Source: JBDHWG01 sp046328525
GTDB lineage: Bacteria; Chloroflexota; Anaerolineae; Epilineales; JAHCIE01
Direction: 5' to 3'
Length of the DNA stretch: 64,000 nucleotides
Assembly: GCA_046328525.1 (NCBI GenBank)
Contig: JAXLWK010000003.1
Span: 248,001-312,000, forward strand
In this document: piece by piece, positions 1 through 8,079 of the stretch
How the letters are laid out: every line of letters begins with the position of its first letter
Numbering within the stretch: the first letter of the stretch is position 1
The notes under the pieces: generated by a model
Seen by the model: only the letters and a program-made list of their open reading frames with translations
What the model was told of the DNA's origin: nothing
Databases searched by the model: none
Made by a program: the position numbers and the translations under genes

Positions 1-948
1 GACCCGGCGATGCCTGTCATCTGGCGCCAGCAGCACACCCAGGAGTTTCGCCTCTTCCCCCAGGGGACCCAGGTCGTCCGCCGCGGCACACCCCAGGTGA
101 GCGTAGACGGCGTGGATATTCGCGGCGACTCGGCGCTGGTCCTACAGCACATTCGCGTCTCCGACCAACCGGGCCTGGCCGGCCGCGCCCTGGAGTACAC
201 CCACGCTGTGCCGTATCGCCGCCTTGACGGGCGGTGGGTGCGCTCCGCGCCCGACCCGGCGCTGTGGGGCCGTGAGCGGCGGTTGGCGACGCGCTACTTC
301 GAGTTCGTCTACACCGACCGCGACGCCGACGCCGTCGAAGCCCTGGCTGCCGATATTGACGCCCTCTACGTGCAGCTCTGCCATGATCTGGCGCTGGATG
401 TCGGCCCAGGCCCGAAGTGGAGCCTCGTCCTGACCCTCGACCCGCCGCTGGCTGGGAACACACCCGATGTGGCCGGCCGCCACATTCAGCTGTCGTCGCC
501 GGCGTTGGCGACCTTACCCATCGGCGTCACGCCGACGCGCTACCTGCGCGAGCGATTCGTGGGCTGGGTGGGGGATACGCTGGTGCTGGGGGAACCGTGG
601 GCGCGCGTCAGCAGCGGTCTGCCGACGTGGAATCTGCCGATGGCCGTCGTCGCCCGCGACATCGCCCGCTGGGACACGAGCGGCGGCCCGCGCCCGGAGA
701 GCCTGGACCCCCCGGAGGCGTGGCAGACGCTGCGCCAGAGCGCCGAGTGGATCAACGTGACGACGAGCGTTCTGGACTACGTAGAGGGCCAGTACGGCGC
801 GGAGGCGATCCCGCGCTTAGTGGAGGCAGCGCGCCGCGGCGCGACCACCTGGGACAGCGTGCTCCCGGCGGCGCTCGGCGTTCCCCGAAGGGACTTCGAG
901 GCCGCCTGGCTCAGCGCCGTCCAGCAAACGGCGCGGCGCGCGCCGTAA
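1..948 (+). CDS. Peptidase-MA-like hypothetical protein, 5' truncated
   Basis: The frame is open to the first base of the window, so the true start lies upstream; an internal ATG at 10 need not be the start. About 315 residues are visible. The middle part (YFEFVYTDRDADAVEALAAD, about residues 100-120) and the C-terminal helices resemble the peptidase-MA-like/gluzincin-type proteins common in Chloroflexota, and the layout is similar to the protein at 23412-24821. No HExxH zinc motif is seen in this part, so protease activity is not supported. No membrane segment is visible. Function unknown; the family assignment is tentative. Confidence 0.6.
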   Translation, partial: DPAMPVIWRQQHTQEFRLFPQGTQVVRRGTPQVSVDGVDIRGDSALVLQHIRVSDQPGLAGRALEYTHAVPYRRLDGRWVRSAPDPALWGRERRLATRYFEFVYTDRDADAVEALAADIDALYVQLCHDLALDVGPGPKWSLVLTLDPPLAGNTPDVAGRHIQLSSPALATLPIGVTPTRYLRERFVGWVGDTLVLGEPWARVSSGLPTWNLPMAVVARDIARWDTSGGPRPESLDPPEAWQTLRQSAEWINVTTSVLDYVEGQYGAEAIPRLVEAARRGATTWDSVLPAALGVPRRDFEAAWLSAVQQTARRAP

Positions 949-956
949 CGGCCGGG

Positions 957-1184
957 TTACTCCCAGCTAATAATCCAGACGCACGCGCCGGCCAGGAGGA
1001 CGGTCGTTACGGCCAGGGCGAGTAATTGGGCGGGCAGCAGGCCCGCGTCGCGCGACGCCCATAGGAGCACAACGACCATCGCGATCGCCAGGCCAATCCA
1101 CGCTGTGATGAGCGGATGCCGCTCGATCATTCCACGCACGCGTTCCATGCGGTCTTCTTCCTCGCTCTGTCTTGTGTCACTCAA
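957..1184 (-). CDS. Small two-helix membrane protein
   Basis: A 75-residue protein with a charged N-terminus (residues 1-22, rich in E, D and R) followed by two hydrophobic segments at about 26-45 and 50-73. It is probably an inner-membrane protein of unknown function. Its ATG overlaps the stop codon of the HAD gene by 4 bases (ATGA), so the two are translationally coupled and co-transcribed. No family is recognised. Confidence 0.7.
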   Translation of the reverse strand: MSDTRQSEEEDRMERVRGMIERHPLITAWIGLAIAMVVVLLWASRDAGLLPAQLLALAVTTVLLAGACVWIISWE

Positions 1185-1885
1185 TCCAGCAACTCGGTCA
1201 AGGCGGCGATTCGGCGAAGCATCGTGTCAGGATGCAGATGCTCCCGATCTACCAGGATGCCACGCATCCCGGTGGCGTTCGCCGCCGCCACGTTCTCAGG
1301 CAGGTCGTCCACGAACACGGCGTCGGCTGGTGCGACGTGCGCTGCGCGCACGGCCGCCCAGTAGATCGCCGAATCGGGCTTCTCGCAGCCTTCGAACGCG
1401 CTGATGACCAGCGGATCGAAGTAGCCCAGGATACCCAGGTGGGCGAGGGCGTCGAGAAGCGAAGGGAAAGCGTTCGAGAGCAGGCCAATGCGCTGCCCCC
1501 TGGCGCGCAGCCCATCGAGGGCCGGCAGCGTGTCCTCATACAGGACAGTGTATGGCACGTAGCTGGCCGTGTCCATCAGCTCGTCCACCAGGCGCTCGCC
1601 GTCCTCCACCGCCAGCTCCTCCAGCACGAATCGGTAGTGCGTCCGGAAGTAGTCGCGCTCCATCTGCGGCGTGGCGACGAAGGGTAGATCGAGCCTCCGC
1701 ATGCGCTCACCGGACGATCTGAGAGCTGCGATGACGGACGCTTCGTCGGCCGACACGCCAAGATTATCGAGGGCGATGGCCGTGCGGCGCGGCCCATGCT
1801 CGCGGACCGTGAACAGCGTGTGCCACGCATCCAGGTAGATGATCTCAGGCAAGAGAACGCCACGCTCCTGACTAGAAGTAGACAC
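1181..1885 (-). CDS. HAD-superfamily hydrolase (subfamily IA-like)
   Basis: A 234-residue cytoplasmic phosphatase-like protein. The HAD motifs occur in order: motif I LDAWHTLF (about residue 18; first Asp nucleophile, with a W at the usual second Asp or G region), motif II LLSNAF (about 137), motif III Lys in EKPDSAIYW (about 167) and motif IV VFVDDLPENVAAA (about 190). Motif I is DxWHTL rather than DxDGT, as in many HAD-IA proteins whose acid/base Asp is replaced, so phosphatase activity is uncertain. The assumed GTG start at 1885 has no clear ribosome site, so the real start may be slightly further in. It is followed directly by a small membrane protein. Substrate unknown. Confidence 0.85.
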   Translation of the reverse strand: MSTSSQERGVLLPEIIYLDAWHTLFTVREHGPRRTAIALDNLGVSADEASVIAALRSSGERMRRLDLPFVATPQMERDYFRTHYRFVLEELAVEDGERLVDELMDTASYVPYTVLYEDTLPALDGLRARGQRIGLLSNAFPSLLDALAHLGILGYFDPLVISAFEGCEKPDSAIYWAAVRAAHVAPADAVFVDDLPENVAAANATGMRGILVDREHLHPDTMLRRIAALTELLD

Positions 1886-2311
1886 CAGGCTTGTCGCAAG
1901 CGAATGTCATGTCCGACTAATGATAGCACAGGAGTGGGCTACAGCCGAAATGCCGGGCCACGACCTTTTCATGGGGTCCCCCTGTCAGTCTGTCCAGCAT
2001 CTGAGGCGCGAGATCATCGGTGGTCTGTTGGCGCCAGCCTGAGGATCGTCTTTGGGGACGTTATAGCATCCTCTATCTTTGCACTTTGTCCATGCGGGGG
2101 CTGTGGGGGCCGCAGGCTCCCGCGATCCTCCCCCTTTTTCGTGCGCAATGGCACGCGACCGTCACCAAGGGCTGAAAAGAGAAGAACTTGGAGGGGCGAA
2201 GCCCCTCCAAACCACCCCAACCCGAAAACTGTAAAGATAGAGGCATCGCCGCGGCGGGAAAACGTCACAGAAATTGTTTGGGCGCTCGATGGCGCGTCAA
2301 GGAGGGGGCGG
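1886..2311. other. Intergenic region between HAD gene and coaE
   Basis: No convincing gene in 426 bases. It holds an 8-bp hairpin (2190-2208) and an 11-bp inverted repeat: CCTCTATCTTT at 2070-2080 and AAAGATAGAGG at 2233-2243. The rest is not recognisable; open frames here overlap coaE on the other strand and look spurious. Confidence 0.5.
2190..2208 (-). terminator. Possible terminator of coaE
   Basis: A perfect 8-bp stem GGAGGGGC/GCCCCTCC with a 3-base loop lies about 105 bases past the coaE stop. On the minus strand it is followed by a moderately T-rich stretch (CAAGTTCTTCTC). The T tract is not clean, hence low confidence. Confidence 0.4.
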
Positions 2312-2932
2312 TCAGCCGCAGGCGGGCAGGGCCATCGAGGCGCGGGGAACGTCGGGCAGAGCATTCCACGCCGCGCGAACCTGCGCCCACGCATCGGCCA
2401 CGCTGCCAGCGTTGTCAATCACCACGGCGGCGAGGGGCAGCTTTTCCGCGATGGGGGCCTGGGCGGCGATGCGCTGGGCCGCGTCGGCCTGGCTCATTCC
2501 GCGCTGATGCACCAGGCGCTCGATCTGCTGTTGCGGGGTACAGGTGACGATCCACAGAGTGTCCAGCAGGCGATACAGGCCGCCCTCGACGAGTTTGATG
2601 GCCTCGACGACGACCACCGGCTCTGTCGCCGCTGCGATCTGCGCCTGAAGCTCGACGCGCACAGCCGGGTGGACGATGGCTTCGAGGCGGCGCAGCGCGG
2701 TCGGGTCGCGGAAGACGATGCGCCCCAGCGCCGGCCGGTTGATCTCGCCGTCGGCGCCGACGATGCCCTGGCCGAACTCGGCGACGACGGCGTCCCACAC
2801 AGGCGTGCCCTGGCGCATGACATAATGCGCGAGCTTGTCCGCGTCTATGACGCGCGCGCCGAGGGAGGCCAGCATACACAGGATTGTGCTCTTGCCGCAG
2901 CCGATGTTGCCGGTAATGCCAATGGTGTGCAT
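2312..2932 (-). CDS. coaE: Dephospho-CoA kinase
   Basis: Catalyses the last step of coenzyme A synthesis, ATP-dependent phosphorylation of the 3'-OH of dephospho-CoA. The 206-residue length is normal for the family. The P-loop GNIGCGKST is at about residues 8-16, followed by VIDADKLAH (about 32-40, substrate-site Asp), the HP of IVHPAVR, and the lid region with RGMSQADAAQRIAAQAP. The ATG at 2932 is preceded by AAGGA at good spacing. It has its own promoter at 2965-2993 and is divergent from the cohesin gene. coaD, the preceding pathway step, is also in this window at 34584-35123. Confidence 0.97.
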   Translation of the reverse strand: MHTIGITGNIGCGKSTILCMLASLGARVIDADKLAHYVMRQGTPVWDAVVAEFGQGIVGADGEINRPALGRIVFRDPTALRRLEAIVHPAVRVELQAQIAAATEPVVVVEAIKLVEGGLYRLLDTLWIVTCTPQQQIERLVHQRGMSQADAAQRIAAQAPIAEKLPLAAVVIDNAGSVADAWAQVRAAWNALPDVPRASMALPACG

Positions 2933-2964
2933 GCTGACGTGTCCTTGTGGGTGGATCAGAGGCT

Positions 2965-2993
2965 ATTGTAGGAAGGGCGGCCTGGCGCGTCAA
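2965..2993 (-). promoter_or_regulatory. Sigma-70 promoter of coaE
   Basis: Minus strand: TTGACG (2988-2993), 17-bp spacer, TACAAT (2965-2970). It lies about 33 bases upstream of the coaE ATG and is back to back with the cohesin-gene promoter at 3023-3050. Confidence 0.65.
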
Positions 2994-3022
2994 ACTGTGG
3001 CGGGGCGCGGGGAGGGGGACGT

Positions 3023-3050
3023 TTGTTGGCGGGGCTGTTTGGCCTATAAT
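3023..3050 (+). promoter_or_regulatory. Sigma-70 promoter of the cohesin-domain gene
   Basis: TTGTTG (3023-3028), 16-bp spacer, consensus TATAAT (3045-3050). The predicted start near 3057 gives a leader of about 55 bases to the GTG at 3113. Confidence 0.6.
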
Positions 3051-3112
3051 ACTCGCCGTCGTTAGTCATCTCTACCGTGTGAAGACAGAGTCAGACGCAG
3101 AGAGGAAGGATT

Positions 3113-3721
3113 GTGACACATTTCGCCCGTCGTATCCGTGTCGTTCTGGCGGCGGTCATCGCTGCTGCGCTCTTGCTCGTCGCTTTCGCCTCGCTCCGCA
3201 CTTCCCAGGCCGCCACGACTGCCCTTGAGTTTGTTCCCACGAGCGTCAGCTTGACGGCCGACGCGCCGACTGTGGCGATGGACATTCGCGTCACAGGCGC
3301 GCAGGACCTGGGCGCGTATGAGATTGAGCTGTCATTCGATCCGTCAGTCGTCACGGTCGAGCGCGTGGAGCGCGTCGTTGGCACCGCTGAACAGCCGGCG
3401 ACCGGCCGGGAGTGGGTCACGCTCCCTGACCCAGCCACGTCAGGCTCAGGCTATACGCAGTTGGCGCCGGGGGTCATCATCTTCGGCGGGTACAGCTTCG
3501 GCACGAACAACCCGGCGGGGCTGGATGGTGACGTGACCCTCGTCCGCCTGCGTCTGCGCGGGGCCAGCAACGGCTCCTCGGCCATCCATATCGACCGGGC
3601 GGAAATCACCGATACTCAGGCGGCGGCTCAGCCGGTCGGCGGCGAGGATGCCACGGTCAACGTCAGCGGCGTTCTGAGACGCCTGTTCCTGCCCTTGCTG
3701 GCGCGGGCGTGGGCGCCGTAG
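3113..3721 (+). CDS. Secreted cohesin-domain protein
   Basis: A 202-residue exported protein. The N-terminus is a signal peptide (MTHFARRIR, hydrophobic stretch about 9-27, likely cleavage after SQA). Residues about 37-165 form a single cohesin-like beta sandwich: VSLTADAPTVAMDIRV, then LGAYEIELSFDPSVVTV and late strands DGDVTLVRLRLRG. Cohesins bind dockerins or act as stand-alone carbohydrate or surface adhesion modules; no dockerin is seen in this window. The C-terminus ends RRLFLPLLARAWAP, a short hydrophobic-basic tail of a kind often seen on exported Chloroflexota proteins. The GTG start is chosen because of AGGAAGGA at 3103-3110. Partner unknown. Confidence 0.8.
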   Translation: MTHFARRIRVVLAAVIAAALLLVAFASLRTSQAATTALEFVPTSVSLTADAPTVAMDIRVTGAQDLGAYEIELSFDPSVVTVERVERVVGTAEQPATGREWVTLPDPATSGSGYTQLAPGVIIFGGYSFGTNNPAGLDGDVTLVRLRLRGASNGSSAIHIDRAEITDTQAAAQPVGGEDATVNVSGVLRRLFLPLLARAWAP

Positions 3722-3850
3722 GGGCAGGTTTCAAACCTGCCCCTACCACAGGCATGGGCGCAGGGGGGGCAGGTTTCAAGCCTGCCCATATGTGATACCC
3801 CTACCGCAAGCGTGGGCGCAGCCGGGGGTAGGTTTCAAACCCGCCCCTAC
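3718..3850. repeat. Cluster of three GGGGCAGGTTTCAAACC palindromes
   Basis: Three imperfect copies of a short palindrome, GTAGGGGCAGGTTTCAAACC plus CTGCCCCTAC, lie at 3718-3746, about 3763-3788 and about 3823-3850, separated by related GGCATGGGCGCAG / GCGTGGGCGCAG spacers. A fourth copy is at 19111-19139. Copies 2 and 3 have compensating or single changes in the arms. They follow the cohesin gene and could form hairpins in its mRNA. Confidence 0.85.
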
Positions 3851-3895
3851 GATTTCAATATTTGAAAATTGATTTGCAGATTTCGTAATTCTCTA

Positions 3896-3923
3896 TTGAC
3901 AAAATCGAAATGCGCTGTATAAT
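3896..3923 (+). promoter_or_regulatory. Near-perfect sigma-70 promoter of the DUF2089/SHOCT operon
   Basis: TTGACA (3896-3901), 16-bp spacer, TATAAT (3918-3923): both hexamers are consensus. Upstream is an AT-rich stretch (3851-3895) that could act as an UP element and contains the imperfect palindrome TTTCAATATTTGAAA (3853-3867). The transcript would start near 3930, leaving a leader of about 13 bases before the ATG at 3943. Confidence 0.85.
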
Positions 3924-3942
3924 GCTCAATAAGGGAGAGCGC

Positions 3943-4308
3943 ATGTATCCAGTTGTCGGGCGATGCCCGGTGTGCCAGGGCGAGATGACAGTCACCCATC
4001 TTCAGTGCCGAGCGTGTGGCACGGAGGTGTCCGGCTCGTTCCGCCTGAGCCGCTTCTCCGAGCTGACGCCGTCGCAGGTGCAATTCCTGGAGCTTCTGGT
4101 CAAGCATCGCGGCAACATCTCCAAGATCGCCGAGGAGATCGGCGTCTCGTTTCCGACCGCGCGCGGCCGACTCGACGACCTGGTGCGGGCGATGGGCTAT
4201 GAGATCGAAGACGACACCGCCGCGCTCGAGAAGCGGCGCGACATCCTGGGCAAGGTCGCGGCGGGTGAGATGTCGGCGGAAGACGCCGCGCGCCTGCTGC
4301 GCGGGTAA
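3943..4308 (+). CDS. DUF2089-family zinc-ribbon/HTH regulator
   Basis: A 121-residue predicted DNA-binding protein. It has an N-terminal zinc ribbon with two Cys pairs (CPVC at about 9-12 and CRAC at about 24-27) and a helix-turn-helix region (about 42-88: LTPSQVQFLELLVKHRGNIS, IAEEIGVSFPTARGRLDDL). The C-terminal SHOCT-like helical pair KRRDILGKVAAGEMSAEDAA (about 97-116) recurs in four downstream proteins. The ATG at 3943 is chosen over an upstream ATG at 3910 because AAGGGAG (3931-3937) precedes it and the consensus promoter would start transcription after 3910. As first gene of the operon it probably regulates it. The DUF2089 match comes from general knowledge of the family; its ligand is unknown. 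Confidence 0.85.
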   Translation: MYPVVGRCPVCQGEMTVTHLQCRACGTEVSGSFRLSRFSELTPSQVQFLELLVKHRGNISKIAEEIGVSFPTARGRLDDLVRAMGYEIEDDTAALEKRRDILGKVAAGEMSAEDAARLLRG

Positions 4309-4314
4309 GCACGC

Positions 4315-5325
4315 ATGGTCGCTCTGTCCACCCCAAGCAACGCGCCTTTTCGCGGCCTCCGCCGCTTCGACATTGCGCGCGACATCGGCCCCACAAGCTA
4401 CGTGATTGGCGAGGCGTTCGCCAGTGAGCTAGGCGCAAACGACCGCGCCATCCTGCGCCAGTTGCGCATGATGCGCTTCCTATCGCCGCTGCTCTGGCTC
4501 GCCACGCGCACGACGCCCGACGTCGACTCGATTCTCGGCGGGTTCGTCTGGGTCGAGAACGGGAAGATCGTCGGAACGCTGACGCTCAACCGCACGGTGG
4601 CCGACGATTACCACTGGCTCATCAGTAACGTGGGTGTGCTGCCGCAGTATCGGCGGCGGGGCATCGCGCGGGAGCTTGTGACGGCGGCCATCGAGGACGC
4701 GCGCGCCAAGGGTGGCCGTGTCGTGACGCTCCAGGTGCGCGAGAACAACCCGGGCGCGTATCGGCTGTACAGCGACCTGGGCTTCAAGTTCCTTGAGAAG
4801 ACGCACACGTTGGAGACGGAGCGCCCTGTCGCGCCGCCGGTCGAGGCTCCGTCGTTGCCCCTGCGGGCGTTGCGGCGGGGCGACCTGGAAGCGGCCATGA
4901 GCCTGGCGCGTGAGGTCACGCCGCAAGCCTACCAGGCGCTCGTGCCTCTGCGGCGCGCCGAGTTCATCCCGCCTGACTCCGATGGCCTGGGCGACCGTCT
5001 GTACGACTTCCTGCGCGGCTACCGCGTCGAGCGCCTGGTTGTACCGGATGGCGAGCGCCTGGCGGCGATGATGACGCTGCGGACGCGGCTGCGCGGCGGC
5101 GTCCACCAGCTCGACGTGAGCATCAGCCCGGCGTGGCGCGGGCGCATCGAGACGCCGCTGTTCGCCCAAGCGCTGAGCATGTTTGCGCGGCACGCGGCGC
5201 GGCCGGTGAATGTGGATGTCAGCGCGCAAGAGACGGATGCTGTCGCCGTTTTGCAGGGCTTTGGGTTCAACATCGTCACAACGCTCGACCGTCTAGGCTT
5301 GCCCCTCGGCCCACCAACCCGTTGA
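4315..5325 (+). CDS. Two-domain GNAT N-acetyltransferase
   Basis: A 336-residue cytoplasmic protein. The N-terminal GNAT domain (about 20-170) carries the acetyl-CoA-binding signature VLPQYRRRGIARELVTAAIE (about 105-124) and the usual ENNPGAYRLYSDLGFKFLEK strand-helix (about 142-161). The C-terminal half (about 180-330) looks like a second, degenerate GNAT fold ending FGFNIVTTLDRLGLPL. It lies 6 bases after the DUF2089 gene, so it is in the same transcript, but it lacks the SHOCT-like module found in the other operon members. Acceptor substrate unknown; a protein or small amine are both possible. Confidence 0.85.
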   Translation: MVALSTPSNAPFRGLRRFDIARDIGPTSYVIGEAFASELGANDRAILRQLRMMRFLSPLLWLATRTTPDVDSILGGFVWVENGKIVGTLTLNRTVADDYHWLISNVGVLPQYRRRGIARELVTAAIEDARAKGGRVVTLQVRENNPGAYRLYSDLGFKFLEKTHTLETERPVAPPVEAPSLPLRALRRGDLEAAMSLAREVTPQAYQALVPLRRAEFIPPDSDGLGDRLYDFLRGYRVERLVVPDGERLAAMMTLRTRLRGGVHQLDVSISPAWRGRIETPLFAQALSMFARHAARPVNVDVSAQETDAVAVLQGFGFNIVTTLDRLGLPLGPPTR

Positions 5326-5464
5326 TGTAGTCGTCACTCCCACATACCCTGGTTTATCAGAGCTGCGTTCTCACGTCGGCAGGGCTTCGTGCGCCCGCAT
5401 GCCGGCCCGGCTTTCACGTATCGAAGACGGCCCTTTGGGGCCAGGACATAGAAAAGAGGCTACC

Positions 5465-5851
5465 ATGTCGGAGACGTCATCCCAGGAACGGATGCAGATT
5501 TTGAAGATGATCGAAGAGGGGAAGATTACGCCGGAGGATGGCGCGAAGCTCCTGGAGGCGCTGCGCGGCACGAACCGCAGCCCCCAGGGAACCGTCGCTC
5601 AGGCGTCGGGTGGCTCGGCGCGCTGGCTCGTCGTCCGCGTGACGGACATGCGCACCGGCCGCCGCAAGGTCAACGTCAACGTTCCCATCAGCCTGGTGGG
5701 GATCGGCGCGCGGATTGGCGCGAAGTTTGCTGCGCCGATGGACCTCGACATCGAGGAGATCATGAACGTCGTTCGCAGCGGGCGTGTCGGCAAGATCATT
5801 GACGTGGAGGACCAGGCCGATGGCGAACACGTCGAGATCTTTGTCGAGTGA
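5465..5851 (+). CDS. SHOCT-like N-terminal module protein
   Basis: A 128-residue cytoplasmic protein. Residues about 6-35 are a SHOCT-like helical pair (ERMQILKMIEEGKITPEDGA, KLLEALRG), placed N-terminally, unlike the neighbours where it is C-terminal. The rest (about 50-128) starts with a strand-rich part (RWLVVRVTDMRTGRRKVNVN) and ends in an acidic segment. B. subtilis YvlB, as I recall it, also begins with such a module. The ATG at 5465 is supported by AAGAGG 6 bases upstream; an in-frame ATG at 5399 has no such site. It is separated from the next gene by 9 bases. Molecular function unknown. Confidence 0.8.
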   Translation: MSETSSQERMQILKMIEEGKITPEDGAKLLEALRGTNRSPQGTVAQASGGSARWLVVRVTDMRTGRRKVNVNVPISLVGIGARIGAKFAAPMDLDIEEIMNVVRSGRVGKIIDVEDQADGEHVEIFVE

Positions 5852-5860
5852 GGAGGCAGA

Positions 5861-7084
5861 ATGAGCCAGCAAATGTATTCGCTTGAGGGCGTGGGAGAGG
5901 CGCAGATCAACATCACGGACGCCTCGGACGACATCACCATCGTGGGCTGGTCGCAGCCGCGCATCGTCATCAATGCCGACGAGGACGATCTGCCCCAGAC
6001 GCACTGGCAGGACAACGTTCTAGTCGTGCCCCACCTCCACGACGCGCAGGTGCGGGTGCCCGAGGGCGCGAGCGTGTCCATCGAGCGCATCGGCGGCGAC
6101 ATCGAGGTGGTGAGCGTGCGCTCGATTCGCATCGGGATGGCCGCCGGCGACACCGAGCTGAGCCGAGTGACCGAAATCACCCTTGGCACGGTCGCCGGCG
6201 ACCTGGAGATCGAGCAGGCAGGCCAGGTGTCTATTGAGGCCGTCATGGGCGACATCGAGATTCACTCGGCCGGCGCGGTCCATGTTGGGCGGGTCAACGG
6301 CGGCGCCGAACTGCACCGCGTCGGCCCCGTCCGCATCGAAGCGACGATGGGCGACCTGGAGGTCCACGAAGCGGAGGGGGTGTCGCTGGGGCAGGTGTTC
6401 GGCGATGTCGAGCTGCACAACGTGGGCGGCGACCTGACCATCGGGACGGTTCGCGGCGACGCCGAGGTCGAGGGCGTGGGGAACGTCTACCTGGAGAAGG
6501 TGAGCGGCGACCTGGTGGTGCGCGGGGTGCGCGGCAATGTCAACGCTGTCGTGCAGGGGGACGTGAGCCTGCACGGGCTGCCGGCAGGGCAGAGCCACAC
6601 CGTGCGCGCCGACGGTGATGTGGCCCTGGGACTGGAGCCAGGCCCCGTTGCGCTGAACATCCAGGCCCACGGCAGCATCCGCTGGGACCGCTCGCTGGGG
6701 CTGAACGTGCAGAGCGACACGCGGCGGCAGCTCGTGGCGCGGCTTGGGGAGGGGGGCGGCGAGATCAACGTCAACGCCCACGGCGACGTCGTCGTCTACC
6801 CGGCCGGCGAGGAGCGAGGGCGGCGCGGCCGCGGCCGGCACGGCTGGGCCGTGGCCGGGGCAAACGAAGGCCCGCGTGTGCCGCCGATGCCGCCGACGCC
6901 CCCGATGCCGCCCATTCCACCCATCCCGCCGATCCCGCCAATGGCTGGCGTGTCTGTCGCAAGCGGGCGGCGGGCGGCGCCCAGCCTGGTCGAGGAGCGG
7001 AGCGTCATTCTGAACATGCTGGCCGAGGGCAAGATCAACGCCGAGCAGGCGGCGCGCCTGCTGGACGCCCTGGGCGACGCGTAG
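5861..7084 (+). CDS. DUF4097-like beta-repeat protein with C-terminal SHOCT-like module
   Basis: A 407-residue protein without a signal peptide. Residues about 1-310 consist of repeated short beta strands of the type GDLEIxxxGxVxIxxVxGD (for example DIEIHSAGAVHVGRVNGGAE), predicted to form a beta-helix or bactofilin-like solenoid as in DUF4097/YvlB proteins. A Pro/Met linker follows (about 335-358, repeated PPMPP/PPIPP). A SHOCT-like helical pair ends the protein (EERSVILNMLAEGKINAEQA, ARLLDALGDA). The absence of a signal peptide suggests a cytoplasmic scaffold, perhaps assembled through the helical module; this is inferred. RBS GGAGG precedes the ATG. Confidence 0.85.
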   Translation: MSQQMYSLEGVGEAQINITDASDDITIVGWSQPRIVINADEDDLPQTHWQDNVLVVPHLHDAQVRVPEGASVSIERIGGDIEVVSVRSIRIGMAAGDTELSRVTEITLGTVAGDLEIEQAGQVSIEAVMGDIEIHSAGAVHVGRVNGGAELHRVGPVRIEATMGDLEVHEAEGVSLGQVFGDVELHNVGGDLTIGTVRGDAEVEGVGNVYLEKVSGDLVVRGVRGNVNAVVQGDVSLHGLPAGQSHTVRADGDVALGLEPGPVALNIQAHGSIRWDRSLGLNVQSDTRRQLVARLGEGGGEINVNAHGDVVVYPAGEERGRRGRGRHGWAVAGANEGPRVPPMPPTPPMPPIPPIPPIPPMAGVSVASGRRAAPSLVEERSVILNMLAEGKINAEQAARLLDALGDA

Positions 7085-7093
7085 GAGGTCATC

Positions 7094-8068
7094 ATGAGTG
7101 AAGAACGAGTCGAGCAAGTATTCGAGACCGGGCCACAGGCCGAAGTCAGCATCGAGAACGTCCACGGTGAGATCAATTTCGAGGCATGGGACGAGCCGCG
7201 CGTGCGTGTCGAGGCAGTGTGGCAGAGCGACCAGGTACGCGTTGTGATGTGGGACGAGGGGAACCGCGTCGAGGCGCGCACCGAGACTGAGCGGCGGGAG
7301 GACGGCGGCTGGGCCTGGTTCGGCCGTGAGAAGCCGCCGATTGTGAACTACGTTGTGCGCGCGCCTCGCGACACCCATGCCCGACTTCGCAACGTCAGCG
7401 GGCCGGTGCGGGTCGCCGGTCTCCGCGGCCAGGTCGAGGTGAGCAGTGTCAACGGCTCCGTCGAGCTGCGCGATGTGGAGGGCGAAGTCTACGCCCAGGC
7501 GACGAACGGCGCGGTCTTCGGATCGAACCTGGCCGGCGCGTTGCATGGGCAGACGACCAACGGCTCGATCACGCTCCAGGGCGGGCAGCTCGCGTCCGTC
7601 CAGGCCGAGACTGTCAACGGCCGGATCGCCGTGGTGGGCCTGATGGCTGGCGGCCAGGTGGACGCCCGCACCGTCAACGGCACGCTGGAGCTGAGTCTGG
7701 CCGACGGCGTGCAGGCCGACGTGAACGCCTCGGGCCTCGCTCTGGGTGTGTCTATCTCAGGACCGCAGGCGGTGCAGGCCAAGGGACGCGGCCATTGGCG
7801 TGGCACGGTCGGCCAGGGGCAGCCGGGCGCGAGCGTGGTCTATAGCACGGTGAACGGGCGGCTCCAGGTCAGCGGGCCGGAGACGGCCGCGGCCGCGCAG
7901 GGCGAGGCGGAGCAGACGCCGCTCCCCGTCGCGGAGGCAGCGGTGGTTGGGCCGTTGGCCGCGCCAGCCGCGCCGAAGAGCGTGATGGATCTCTTGAACG
8001 CGATCGAGCGGGGCGAGATGTCGGTAGACCAGGCGATCAACCTCATGGGCAAAGCTAACCCAAGCTAA
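7094..8068 (+). CDS. DUF4097 beta-strand-repeat protein with C-terminal SHOCT-like module
   Basis: A 324-residue paralogue of the preceding protein, starting 9 bases after it. It opens with the DUF4097-type pattern (EVSIENVHGEINFEAWDEPR, about 16-35), continues with alternating strand repeats centred on VNG/TNG turns (VSSVNGSVELRDVEGEVYAQ; QTTNGSITLQ; ARTVNGTLELSLADG), then an Ala-rich linker and a C-terminal SHOCT-like pair (VMDLLNAIERGEMSVDQAIN, about 297-316) that is the most divergent of the set. No signal peptide or membrane segment. Likely a partner or co-polymer of the 5861 product. RBS AGGAGG is present before the ATG. Confidence 0.85.
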   Translation: MSEERVEQVFETGPQAEVSIENVHGEINFEAWDEPRVRVEAVWQSDQVRVVMWDEGNRVEARTETERREDGGWAWFGREKPPIVNYVVRAPRDTHARLRNVSGPVRVAGLRGQVEVSSVNGSVELRDVEGEVYAQATNGAVFGSNLAGALHGQTTNGSITLQGGQLASVQAETVNGRIAVVGLMAGGQVDARTVNGTLELSLADGVQADVNASGLALGVSISGPQAVQAKGRGHWRGTVGQGQPGASVVYSTVNGRLQVSGPETAAAAQGEAEQTPLPVAEAAVVGPLAAPAAPKSVMDLLNAIERGEMSVDQAINLMGKANPS

Positions 8069-8079
8069 GGAGAATAGAC

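Noticed and set aside
6020..7546. A 508-codon minus-strand open frame over the DUF4097-like genes
   Set aside because: Antisense shadow of repetitive coding sequence; no family motif.
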